DNA of 64,000 nucleotides, from assembly GCA_031551265.1 (NCBI GenBank), contig JAVBNU010000014.1, positions 6,300-70,299 on the forward strand, in the 5' to 3' direction. This DNA comes from JAVBNU01 sp031551265 (GTDB taxonomy: Bacteria > Cyanobacteriota > Vampirovibrionia > Gastranaerophilales > Gastranaerophilaceae). Below, piece by piece: positions 51,034 to 59,346 of this stretch; positions within the stretch are counted from its first letter, which is position 1, and every line of letters starts with the position of its first letter. Both the position numbers and the translations under genes were made by a program. Under the pieces are notes generated by a model. That model was not told where the DNA came from. It worked only from the letters and a program-made list of their open reading frames with translations, and ran no database searches.

Positions 51034-53157
51034 TTAGGAAGCCGTAGATTGAGGTGCGTCCTTATCTGATTTTCTGTAGCGATAGCTTAAATAACCACCT
51101 ATCAAGCCGGCAACCATAAGTGATGCAACCGCAATTTTCTTTTTTGTTATGCTATTCCAAATCCTGGATTTCATGAAACGCTGCCATGAGCTAATCTCTT
51201 TTGCTGCCTGCGCAGCCACGTCAGCTGCTTGTTTAGTTGCCTCAGCTAATTTCTTAGCTCTTTCAGCTGCTTCAGACGCATTTTTAACTGCTGCTTTACC
51301 CGCAGCCTCAGCTATTGCTTCAATTTCAACTTTTCCGAATTCTGTACCCGCCGCTTTAGCTGTCCTCATAGCCGTACATACCTCATCAGTTGCAACTCTG
51401 GCTATTCCCTTAGCCTCTACCTCTTTGAACTCGTTAACTATCACATCAAGGGCAGTTTCAGCAGCTTTTTTGGCCATCTTTTCAGCATACTCTTTTCTTA
51501 ACTTATTAACAACTTCAGCGGATTTTCCAGCTATTTCGGCAGCATGCTCTTTTTCAAACTCGTTAACTAACACAACAACTGCTTTATCAGCTATCTTATT
51601 AGCTTCTGTCCCTTTAAATTCATTGACTATCCACGCAGCTTCTTTCTTAGCTATTACCTTAGCTTCTTCTTCGCCAAGGAGTTTTTTAACTAATGCCACA
51701 ACTGTCGCTTTAGCTGTTTCAGCTTTCGCAGCTGCTTCCTCAGCTGTTTTTTCGGCCGGCGCCTTGAGCTTTGCAACTGTCTTTTTAGTTACCATAGCTA
51801 TCTTTCTATCTGCCTTCTTCGTTGACTTAGCTTCCTTCGTTGACGCACTGCTTAATGCCTCAACTGCGTTAGAGCCTTCCTTAAATATTGCTCCGGCTGC
51901 GTCAGCTTTTTTGGCTGCCTCATTCGCAGCCGCGACAGCTGTTGTAGCTACACTACGCATTAACTCAGTTTTTTCAACCGATTCAACTGCTGCAACCAGT
52001 CTGTCTGAATTTTGCCCAAAGTTATCGACTACTGCCGAAGCAGCTGACTTGATTACCTTCGTTTTCTCAACTAATGCCGCAGCTTCTTCTGCTGCGTTAG
52101 CGGCCGCCTTCGCAGCCTGTTCAGCTGCCTTGGCTACAGCATCTGAGTCACCCGCAGCTGCTGCTTTCTTGGCACTCTCAGCTAGTTCATTGATTGCATT
52201 AATCTCATTGGCTGCATTTTTTTCTGCTTCTTTAGCCAAATCAACAGGAGTAACCGTTTCTGTTTTTTTCACAGGAACAGGAGTGATAACATGCGGCTCA
52301 TTGCGCCAGTTCGGGAATTTTTCCTTCAAAGCTTGTGTTTTTTGGTTGAACTCTTTTTGGAGACGTTCAAACGCTTTCCCAAGTGCTCGCTGCTCAGGCT
52401 CTCTTTTTTGTATATATTGTTCAACCTCATCAACTGCAGGCTGTACGCTCGCTCTGAGAGTCGCTAGTCGTTTGAAAGCCGATTCGTCAATCCCGTTATT
52501 ATCAAGGTGATAAACATGGTCAACAATGTTTGCCAAAGGGGTAGCTTCATTCTGATTCAAGCACGCCAAGGTAACAAAATTACTAGTATTATTGGATGGC
52601 AGGCGTTTTATTTCAGACCATCTCACCATCATATCTTCAGGTGTAAGTTTTAAGTCTTTTACTTTCGTGTAAAACTTTAAAAAATCACAAAACTGCTCAG
52701 CTAATTCTTTGTTTTTAGACACTGCTACAACTCTTACCTGACTGACTTCCGCCCCTGCAGGTCGGGAGCAAATATTTCTATGGGCCTGATCGAGCATATT
52801 TGCGAGATAGTCGGTTGATGTTGGTGTGCCAGAACTCTTTTTACCGTTTTCGATTAATGCGTCCATACTTTCTGAGAACGCGTTAAATTTAGCCAGTGTC
52901 GTTTTGAATTGTGTCCTGAAAAAAACATTCCGAGGTTCAAGCTCAGTACGGCTAGTTTTATATTTTTCATGCATACTCGAGATTATTGACTGATAACTTT
53001 TTTGCAAATCTTTTTTAGCTTGCCAAAAAGTTGCTGGGGGCTGGCTTTTGTTTAACTCGTCCGACGCAGCGCCAAATGAAATCGGTGCCGATTGAGCTGC
53101 CACACCATTGATATTTTTTGAGGGCACAGCGTTTAGCTTTTCAAAAGTTATTTTCAT
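51034..53157 (-). CDS. Ala-rich coiled-coil protein with C-terminal membrane helix, 707 aa
   Basis: The N-terminus carries PISFGAASDE (F28-G29), an F-x-G-like motif. Residues ~40-270 are mixed helical. Residues ~300-665 are strongly biased to Ala, Lys, Glu and Val, with a near-continuous amphipathic helix of 7- and 11-residue periods (AAEQAAKAAANAAEEAAAL; repeated NEFKG/KEVEA units). Residues ~676-695 are one hydrophobic helix (ASLMVAGLIGGYLSYRYRK), so it is tail-anchored. AAGGAG precedes ATG 53157; the frame open to 53199 is an artefact overlapping the upstream gene. It forms a two-gene operon with the 407-aa coiled-coil gene. The function is unknown. Confidence 0.7.
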   Translation of the reverse strand: MKITFEKLNAVPSKNINGVAAQSAPISFGAASDELNKSQPPATFWQAKKDLQKSYQSIISSMHEKYKTSRTELEPRNVFFRTQFKTTLAKFNAFSESMDALIENGKKSSGTPTSTDYLANMLDQAHRNICSRPAGAEVSQVRVVAVSKNKELAEQFCDFLKFYTKVKDLKLTPEDMMVRWSEIKRLPSNNTSNFVTLACLNQNEATPLANIVDHVYHLDNNGIDESAFKRLATLRASVQPAVDEVEQYIQKREPEQRALGKAFERLQKEFNQKTQALKEKFPNWRNEPHVITPVPVKKTETVTPVDLAKEAEKNAANEINAINELAESAKKAAAAGDSDAVAKAAEQAAKAAANAAEEAAALVEKTKVIKSAASAVVDNFGQNSDRLVAAVESVEKTELMRSVATTAVAAANEAAKKADAAGAIFKEGSNAVEALSSASTKEAKSTKKADRKIAMVTKKTVAKLKAPAEKTAEEAAAKAETAKATVVALVKKLLGEEEAKVIAKKEAAWIVNEFKGTEANKIADKAVVVLVNEFEKEHAAEIAGKSAEVVNKLRKEYAEKMAKKAAETALDVIVNEFKEVEAKGIARVATDEVCTAMRTAKAAGTEFGKVEIEAIAEAAGKAAVKNASEAAERAKKLAEATKQAADVAAQAAKEISSWQRFMKSRIWNSITKKKIAVASLMVAGLIGGYLSYRYRKSDKDAPQSTAS

Positions 53158-53176
53158 ATTATCTCCTTTGATTATT

Positions 53177-54400
53177 TTACATACTTGGCATTGTTTCAAT
53201 TAATTGAGTAAGCCTTGTCTCAGCTTGCTCAAATTCAGCTTCAGCTTTTTTAATCTCCTCAACTTTATCCTTCGCTATCATAGCTGCCCCAACTACTTCT
53301 TTAACCTTGGCCTTTGCTTCTTCAGTTAACGTTTTAGCTTTAGCCTTAGCATTTTCAACTAATATTTTGGCCTTAACCTCAGCTTTTTCGACTATCATCT
53401 TAGCTTCAGCTTCAGCAAGCATGTGGTTTGCATCAAATTCTTCAGCAATTGTTTTAGCTTTAACTTTAGCATCCTCAAGCGCCGCCTGAGCTCTCTTAAC
53501 ATCAGCCTCGGCTGTTTCAAGATCATTATCAACTTTATTAACTATCATTTTGGCTTTAAATTTAGCTTTCCCAGCTATTTTTTTTGATTCATCCTCAGCG
53601 TCGTTGAGTATTTCTTTAGCTTCGGCCTCGGCTTTATTGAGTTGTATTTGGGCTTTCTTAACTGCTTTCTCAGCCATACGCATCTTAGCTATACTAATTA
53701 CTTTCACAATTTCACATTTTTCTTTTTCAGGAGTTGACTGCAACTTATCTACCAACGCAGTAAAGAAACCACTGGTAAAATCTTTATTATTAAAGCCTCT
53801 CATTTCTTTTATTGCTTCATTTTCTCTACCACTGTCGACAATGACCTTTGCAACACTATTAGCATCATTTTTAAAAATTTTGAGAGCTTCGTCTATGGTG
53901 AGATTATCGACAAGCTCTCGAATTGTAGAAGAATCGATATTACATAAATGTGTAGCATTCCCTTTATCATCTATATACATATAGCCAAATGGGACAATTT
54001 GACTACCAGTACGTTTTTTTTTGGTTTCATAAATTGGATAAGAATAGCTGTCGTGGTACCCCTTGAGCTCCTGAACATCTGTATAGATATCCTCTCTTCG
54101 AGCTGCATCAATCAACACTTTTCTATTATTCTCTTTAAATTCACTCCAAGCTTGAGAATCTCCGGCATCCAAGCAAACTTTATTATCATAAAATCCCCAT
54201 CTTGAATCATCACCCTTGAATGTTATTTCGGATGCAGCATTCATTTTTTGAGCGGCTATGACCCATGTCGGGCATGCCGGCAGTAGGGTGTTATGTATGT
54301 GTTCATTTTGTAGATTAGCCTGTTGTGCCACGTTTGGATTGTCTTGCCTGAGCAGGTTAGCCGGTGTTAAGGTCATGGTGTTGGTGATGGCTTTAATCAT
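53177..54400 (-). CDS. LEA-like coiled-coil protein with F-x-G motif, 407 aa
   Basis: Residues 1-55 are polar, followed by EITFKGDDSRW (F61-K62-G63), the third F-x-G-like motif on the minus strand. Residues ~65-235 form a globular part with no recognised motif. Residues ~240-400 are one long amphipathic helix of ~11-residue units rich in Lys, Ala and Glu (EAEAKMIVEKAEVKAKILVE-type), similar in composition to late-embryogenesis-abundant group 3 proteins. There is no membrane segment. It starts at ATG 54400 and precedes the tail-anchored 707-aa gene by 19 bases. An HLR1-like motif lies 163 bases upstream. Confidence 0.7.
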   Translation of the reverse strand: MIKAITNTMTLTPANLLRQDNPNVAQQANLQNEHIHNTLLPACPTWVIAAQKMNAASEITFKGDDSRWGFYDNKVCLDAGDSQAWSEFKENNRKVLIDAARREDIYTDVQELKGYHDSYSYPIYETKKKRTGSQIVPFGYMYIDDKGNATHLCNIDSSTIRELVDNLTIDEALKIFKNDANSVAKVIVDSGRENEAIKEMRGFNNKDFTSGFFTALVDKLQSTPEKEKCEIVKVISIAKMRMAEKAVKKAQIQLNKAEAEAKEILNDAEDESKKIAGKAKFKAKMIVNKVDNDLETAEADVKRAQAALEDAKVKAKTIAEEFDANHMLAEAEAKMIVEKAEVKAKILVENAKAKAKTLTEEAKAKVKEVVGAAMIAKDKVEEIKKAEAEFEQAETRLTQLIETMPSM

Positions 54401-54563
54401 TTTGAATCCCTTCCTTATTATCTGAATTATACGCGCCTGCAGCGCCTTAAGATATTACACATTCTTCTATAATTATAAATTTTATGTTTTTCACTTAAAT
54501 TTTTTAATTAATACTCCTACAAGGTCCAAAATAAAATAAATTTGCTAGTTTTGCTACGTTAAA

Positions 54564-54581
54564 TTCACAAAAATTTACATA
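54564..54581 (+). promoter_or_regulatory. imperfect HLR1-like repeat before coaX
   Basis: TTCACAAA-AA-TTTACATA has one mismatch to the HLR1 consensus (C for T in the first unit). It lies 31 bases upstream of the coaX -35 box and also faces the divergent coiled-coil operon. Confidence 0.4.
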
Positions 54582-54612
54582 TGTCTCTTTCGTATTTTTC
54601 AAAGTCGGACAG

Positions 54613-54640
54613 TTGACTTTTTAGCTGTGTGAAATATACT
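54613..54640 (+). promoter_or_regulatory. sigma-70-type promoter of coaX
   Basis: TTGACT (54613-54618), a 16-base spacer and TATACT (54635-54640). Transcription should start near 54647, leaving a leader of about 17 bases with the GAGGTG site. Confidence 0.65.
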
Positions 54641-54663
54641 GAGGAAGGATAATTGAGGTGAAA

Positions 54664-55452
54664 ATGCTACTAGTCGCAGACATTGGAAATACAAGCATAA
54701 CTGTTGGAGTGTACAATAACGATACGCTGTTGCACAAATGGTCACTTTCATCTGATGTCAAGCGTTCTGAGGATGAGTACGGTGTTATATTATACAATTT
54801 TTTAAAACACGCAAAGCTCGAGGACAAAATTGCTTCATCGGCCATATCGAGTGTTGTTTTGCCTCTCACTGAAAAATTCAAGTTAGCCATCGAAAAATAT
54901 CTTAATGTCAGCGTTCTTGTTGTGTCGCATAAAATCAATACAGGGATTGAAGTAGCGCTGGATAAGCCCGAGGAAGCCGGCGCTGATAGAATCGTCAATG
55001 CATATTGCGCTTCAAAGCTTTATAAACTGCCTGTTGTTGTCGTTGATTTTGGTACAGCGACTTCTTTTGATATAGTCGATGCTAAGGGTAAGTTTGTCGG
55101 AGGCATAATTGCAGCGGGGATGAAAATTCAAGCGCATTCACTCAGCCAGTTCACCTCAAAGTTGCCAAAAGTAAAAATTGAAGCGCCTCCTAAAACTATC
55201 GGACGCAATACTATAGATGCAATGCTGTCAGGTGTTGTGCGCGGTCATGCAGCTATGATTGACGGGTTGATTTCTGCGTGTGAAAAAGAATTAGGCATGC
55301 CGGTAACGACCGTTGCAACAGGCGGCTATAGTTCTATTATATCTAAATACTTGTGTCGTCCATTTGACGATGTTAATGAGAATCTCACCCTTGACGGGCT
55401 TAATGCTATTTGGAAAATTAACGCAGTAAAATCAAAAATATCAGTTGATTAG
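54664..55452 (+). CDS. coaX: type III pantothenate kinase
   Basis: It phosphorylates pantothenate, the first step to coenzyme A. The ASKHA-fold signatures are present: LLVADIGNTSITVGVY (phosphate 1), then the GADRIVNAYCA pantothenate region, VVVDFGTATSFDIVD (phosphate 2), GGIIAAGMKI, and the C-terminal VATGGYSSII and LDGLNAIW. The length of 262 aa is typical. I chose ATG 54664, six bases after GAGGTG; a GTG two codons upstream is possible. It has its own promoter and no downstream partner. Confidence 0.95.
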   Translation: MLLVADIGNTSITVGVYNNDTLLHKWSLSSDVKRSEDEYGVILYNFLKHAKLEDKIASSAISSVVLPLTEKFKLAIEKYLNVSVLVVSHKINTGIEVALDKPEEAGADRIVNAYCASKLYKLPVVVVDFGTATSFDIVDAKGKFVGGIIAAGMKIQAHSLSQFTSKLPKVKIEAPPKTIGRNTIDAMLSGVVRGHAAMIDGLISACEKELGMPVTTVATGGYSSIISKYLCRPFDDVNENLTLDGLNAIWKINAVKSKISVD

Positions 55453-55704
55453 CTTCTTTTCCGGCATGTAGATATAGTTTTTTATAAGTGCACTTTTACG
55501 CGCAGATTCAAAAGTGCGCCTGAAAGTTTTTTTATTGATTTCTTTACAAAAGTTCAATTTTTTACAACTCTTTTCGTACATATTCTATCTCGTTTCCTCA
55601 CTGCTTATTTTTAAAATATGCACTTATAAATAAATATGCGCCTTGCCCTTTTTGACATTTTTGTAGATACTTATAGTAGGGAGCAGAATGAGAATAGGGA
55701 AGTT

Positions 55705-57813
55705 ATGTTTAATTTTAATAAATCGGAATTTCTAAAGAATTTAGCCCTGTTTATTGGCGTTGTTATTTTTTCGGGCGTGGCGTATTTGTGTTTTTCATAC
55801 TTCTTCATTTCTGACCCTAATGCAGCGAATTATTACATACAGGGAACTGATTTTTTAAGAAAAAATGACTACCAAAACGCTTTTTATAACTACTCAAAAA
55901 TAAAGAAAAATTCAGAGTATTATCCTATCGCATTATATCGTCAGGCACACTGCGCAAGCCAGCTGGGCGACACAAAAACCGGCATTGAAAAACGTACAAT
56001 TTTTATCGAGAAATACCCTAATTCTCTGTTCACGCCCAAAATGATGTACGAACTGGCCAAAGACTACTTTGACACCAATGAAATGTTCAACAGCGAACAA
56101 TTGCTTATTAAAATAAAAGAAGCATACCCTAACAGCGACTACGATGTCGCGGCGAATTACTTTTTAGGAATGATTAAAAAATCACAGGCTAAAAAGCCGC
56201 CCGATGAGCTTGTTTATTCTGCACAAACTGAACTGCCGTTCGCCGAAGAGCCTTCCATTGCAGATAATTACAATCAGGATATGGTTGCAGATGCGACAAA
56301 ACAATGGCTGACGTACCTTGAGAAATGTCCAAAGTGCCGTTACTCTAAATCTTGTATTGAAGAGATAGTATTACTTAATAAACATCTTATGCCTGAGGTG
56401 AATTCGAAATTAGGTGTTGCGTTTTATGAAAACGACGAGTATACAAAAGCAGCTGATTACTTGCAACGAGGCATTATTCCGAAGTATTGGACTTATTTAT
56501 ACCTGAGCGAGAGAAGCGTGGCTCAGGACGAAGAAGCGAAGAAAGTTTTTGAAGAAAATTTTCCTAGATACGCACGCAGCGTTGAACAAGCTAAACTTAA
56601 CACTGCCATGTCAGCATATGTAAACTCGTTCGACAAAAACAAAAAAGAGGTTTGGCAGAATTTGCTAAAACTGGTTCGCCAAACAAGCTCGCCATCAGAA
56701 GATTATATACTCTACAATTTGGCTCTAATTTCCTCGGGCGAAGAGCGTATGGGCTATTTTGGCACCATAGTACAGCAATTTCCAAAAAGCGATTATGCCC
56801 CTGAAGCCTCGTGGGAGTTGTTCCGAAACTACTATATGAGCGACTTGTCAGACAAAGCAATTCTAATTGGCGAAAGACATATCAGTTATTACCCAAAATC
56901 AGCTTCCTGTCCGGCTGTAATGTACTGGCTCGGAAAAATATACCACAACCAAAAAATGGCTGAAAAAGCTAAGTATTACTACCAAAGAGTAATGAATGAG
57001 TTCCCTGACGAATACTACGCATTCCGCGCAGCATCAATGTATAAAGTAAAAAGCTTGAACTGGCACAACAACGCGGGCAAAGACTCCAGCAAGCTCGACG
57101 AAAACACAAATATTGTTACCTTACCTTTTGCGTACTCAAATTGGTCTGAAACAGATATCGCCTTAATAAAACTGGCTTTGAATTCAGGTGATCTGGATAT
57201 TCTAGATGATATCCAAATTGATAATAAAATTATTCAAAGCTGGATTTTGTATAAAAACGGGAATTTCTCGACTGCAGCCGTATACGCGCGTGATTGGATT
57301 AGAGACACGTTCCCGCGCCCCGCATTCGACCAAAGCGTCTACAAGCTTGCATACCCGCTTTTATACACACGGCAAATTATGACAAATTGTCAAAAATTGA
57401 ACTTAGACATGTTTCTGATTCTCGCGCTCATGAAAGAGGAAAGCTTCTTTAATAAAGATGCCGTAAGCTCTTCAGGAGCGATGGGGCTAATGCAAATCAT
57501 GCCCGACACCGCAAAACACATCGCCTCTGTCAGAAACATTCCATACACCTCAAAACAGGAATTACTAGATCCTGATTTTAATATTATGCTCGGCTGCAAC
57601 TATTTTGACTACGTTAAAAAACTCCTAAAAAACAGTAATTTGCTGACAGTAGCAGCGTACAACGGCGGCCCCGGCTCGGTTGATTTCTGGCTAAAAAGTA
57701 AAAATTACACTGACTTTGACGAATTCGTCGAAGATATTCCATACCCCGAGACAAAATCATACGTCAAAAAAGTCTACAAAGCTTACTGGAATTACCTGAA
57801 TATTTACGAGTAA
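55705..57813 (+). CDS. soluble-type lytic transglycosylase (SLT), membrane-anchored, 702 aa
   Basis: One N-terminal helix (residues ~13-34) anchors the protein in the inner membrane. Residues ~45-540 are TPR-like helical hairpins (AANYYIQGTDFLRKNDYQNAF, AALYR-type units). Residues ~560-700 form the SLT domain with the catalytic Glu in ALMKEESFF (E579), SGAMGLMQIMPDTA, AAYNGGPGSV and the C-terminal YPETKSYVKKV. It cuts peptidoglycan glycan strands with formation of an anhydro ring. The start is ATG 55705 with AGGGA before it, in a 250-base AT-rich leader. It is followed by palindromic repeats. Confidence 0.92.
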   Translation: MFNFNKSEFLKNLALFIGVVIFSGVAYLCFSYFFISDPNAANYYIQGTDFLRKNDYQNAFYNYSKIKKNSEYYPIALYRQAHCASQLGDTKTGIEKRTIFIEKYPNSLFTPKMMYELAKDYFDTNEMFNSEQLLIKIKEAYPNSDYDVAANYFLGMIKKSQAKKPPDELVYSAQTELPFAEEPSIADNYNQDMVADATKQWLTYLEKCPKCRYSKSCIEEIVLLNKHLMPEVNSKLGVAFYENDEYTKAADYLQRGIIPKYWTYLYLSERSVAQDEEAKKVFEENFPRYARSVEQAKLNTAMSAYVNSFDKNKKEVWQNLLKLVRQTSSPSEDYILYNLALISSGEERMGYFGTIVQQFPKSDYAPEASWELFRNYYMSDLSDKAILIGERHISYYPKSASCPAVMYWLGKIYHNQKMAEKAKYYYQRVMNEFPDEYYAFRAASMYKVKSLNWHNNAGKDSSKLDENTNIVTLPFAYSNWSETDIALIKLALNSGDLDILDDIQIDNKIIQSWILYKNGNFSTAAVYARDWIRDTFPRPAFDQSVYKLAYPLLYTRQIMTNCQKLNLDMFLILALMKEESFFNKDAVSSSGAMGLMQIMPDTAKHIASVRNIPYTSKQELLDPDFNIMLGCNYFDYVKKLLKNSNLLTVAAYNGGPGSVDFWLKSKNYTDFDEFVEDIPYPETKSYVKKVYKAYWNYLNIYE

Positions 57814-57817
57814 AGTT

Positions 57818-58030
57818 TTCGGTGCGTAAGACGCACCCTACTACCTTGAGTTGCTTATGTCACTCCACGACATTAGACATTGAATTTTACTTTTATCGTG
57901 AATAAGTGGAGTATCAAGTTTACAATTTATTCTGATAGCCCACTTGCTTACGATAAAAGTACAGCACGACAACCTACGTTGTGGGCTGACGTATTGTTTA
58001 ATTTTGGTTAGTGGGATGCACCCTACACTT
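57818..58030. repeat. palindromic repeat cluster incl. TTCGGTGCGT copy 2
   Basis: 57818-57843 is the second copy of the TTCGGTGCGT hairpin. At 57889-57961 two ~24-base imperfect inverted repeats (ACTTTTATCGT...; ...ACGATAAAAGT, 11 bases exact) flank a 24-base core. CAACCTACGTTG at 57970 is palindromic. 58012-58027 (GTGGGATGCACCCTAC) is a worn copy of the GTAGGGTGC element. The spacer holds no gene. Confidence 0.7.
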
Positions 58031-58036
58031 TAATAA

Positions 58037-58387
58037 TTACGACTTAGATTCGTTAAAGAACTCTTTTTCGAGAGCACAAGAGTATTCATATGCGTTAGGA
58101 TGCTTATCTTTCATTTGCTCGTATGCGATATCACCTAAAATGGTGGCTTTTTTAGCAAGCTCGGTATTATTGACGAAGAGTTTTACATCATTCGCAAAGT
58201 TATCGCCTTTAAAGCTGACTTGAGAGCGGCCTATAATGGCAGAGTACTCACTGCTTGACTGTTCAGCTCTGATTGGTTGTGCTTCGTTTTGCAAATCATT
58301 ATTAGCCATGCTTTGTTTTGCATTTTTGTTTATTTGAGCTGATTTGCCCGCGTTTATATTATTTTTATTATTATTTACATTTTTCAT
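58037..58387 (-). CDS. small Asn-rich protein with F-x-G motif, 116 aa
   Basis: The first ~45 residues are Asn/Lys/Gln-rich and disordered. QVSFKGDNF (F59-K60-G61) is the motif shared with other proteins of this window. The last ~50 residues form a short helical domain (FVNNTELAKKATILGDIAYEQMKDK). There is no signal peptide or membrane helix. GGAGAG lies five bases before ATG 58387. It is monocistronic, with a perfect HLR1-like site 87 bases upstream. The function is unknown. Confidence 0.7.
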   Translation of the reverse strand: MKNVNNNKNNINAGKSAQINKNAKQSMANNDLQNEAQPIRAEQSSSEYSAIIGRSQVSFKGDNFANDVKLFVNNTELAKKATILGDIAYEQMKDKHPNAYEYSCALEKEFFNESKS

Positions 58388-58473
58388 GCATACTCTCCAT
58401 GCCGTGTTTACTCATGCTTAAAACCCTGAAAAGATTTTTTTTTGCTAGTAACTTGTATTTCTTCAGTATATAT

Positions 58474-58491
58474 TTTACATAATTTTACAAT
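58474..58491 (+). promoter_or_regulatory. perfect HLR1-like direct repeat before gatD
   Basis: TTTACATA-AT-TTTACAAT matches the HLR1 consensus at every position. It ends 44 bases upstream of the gatD -35 box and lies 87 bases from the divergent small gene. Confidence 0.55.
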
Positions 58492-58535
58492 TCTATCCTA
58501 ATTTCGTTATATAGCTTAATAAAAATTTTTAAAAC

Positions 58536-58563
58536 TTGTGCAGTGTTCTCTTAATGCTATAAT
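58536..58563 (+). promoter_or_regulatory. promoter of gatD with extended -10
   Basis: TTGTGC (58536-58541), a 16-base spacer and TATAAT (58558-58563) preceded by TGC, an extended -10. The expected start of transcription, about 58570, is only four bases before the ATG. Confidence 0.6.
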
Positions 58564-58573
58564 AAAAATCGAG

Positions 58574-59314
58574 ATGAGTAAACATGATTTAACATTATCT
58601 ATAGCGCATTTATACCCGAAACTTTTGAATATTTACGGTGATAGAGGAAATATTCTTTCAATGCGTTATCGCTGTGAGTGGCGCGGGATTGGCGTAGCGG
58701 TTGATGAAATTGATATCAATGATGAAATTGATGTTTCAAAGTATGATTTCTATTTCATTGGCGGCGGTCAGGATATGCAACAGGCGATTGTTGCAAAGGA
58801 ATTAAAAAAGCACGAAAACGCGTTGAAAGACGCGGCTGGGGCTGGAAACATATTTTTAGGTATTTGTGGCGGCTATCAGCTTTTAGGCAAATATTACCAG
58901 CCGAAAGATGCTGAACGTCTTGAGGGTGTTAATTTATTAGATGCGTACACAATTGCAGGCGATAAGAGGTTTATTTCCAATGTTGTTGCTGAGTGCGATT
59001 TAGTAAAAAGCAAAACATTGGTCGGTTTTGAAAATCATAGCGGGCTTACTTACTTGAATACCGGGACTGAGCCTATTGCAAAAATAGTCGTTGGGAACGG
59101 AAACAACGGCACTGATAAGACAGAAGGCGCGAGAAAAAACAATGTTTTTGGCACGTATTTGCACGGTTCGTTTTTGCCTAAAAACCCTGAGTTTGCCGAT
59201 TTATTGATTAAACTCGCGCTTGAAAAAAAATATAATGACGCGATTTCACTCACGCCGCTTGATGATACGATTGAGATGTGCACACACAAGGAGCTCTTAA
59301 AGAAACGGTTTTAG
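58574..59314 (+). CDS. gatD: lipid II isoglutaminyl synthase, glutamine amidotransferase subunit
   Basis: GatD supplies ammonia from glutamine to MurT, which amidates the D-Glu of lipid II. The family opening IAHLYPKLLNIYGDRGNI is followed by the class I amidotransferase nucleophile in LGICGGYQLLG and the catalytic His in GTYLHGSFLP. The length of 246 aa is typical. A cobyric acid synthase-type (CobQ) enzyme is the alternative, but those are twice as long. No murT lies next to it. ATG 58574 has no ribosome binding site, and the promoter is so close that the mRNA is nearly leaderless. Confidence 0.88.
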   Translation: MSKHDLTLSIAHLYPKLLNIYGDRGNILSMRYRCEWRGIGVAVDEIDINDEIDVSKYDFYFIGGGQDMQQAIVAKELKKHENALKDAAGAGNIFLGICGGYQLLGKYYQPKDAERLEGVNLLDAYTIAGDKRFISNVVAECDLVKSKTLVGFENHSGLTYLNTGTEPIAKIVVGNGNNGTDKTEGARKNNVFGTYLHGSFLPKNPEFADLLIKLALEKKYNDAISLTPLDDTIEMCTHKELLKKRF

Positions 59315-59316
59315 CA

Positions 59317-59325
59317 TGTTATAAT
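59317..59325 (+). promoter_or_regulatory. extended -10 box before the ROK kinase gene
   Basis: TGTTATAAT is an extended -10 lying 21 bases before ATG 59347, directly after the gatD stop. The -35 region is poor. The gene may use both this and read-through from gatD. Confidence 0.45.
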
Positions 59326-59346
59326 ATCCTTAAAATGGAGAAATGA

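Noticed and set aside
51149..52510. 453-codon plus-strand open frame rich in Ala/Ser/Leu
   Set aside because: It lies opposite the Ala/Lys/Glu-rich 707-aa gene, whose biased codons leave few stops on the other strand. It has no start signal or recognisable domain.
55557..55582. TTTACAAA half-site upstream of the lytic transglycosylase
   Set aside because: The second unit at the correct distance (TTCAATTT) does not match.
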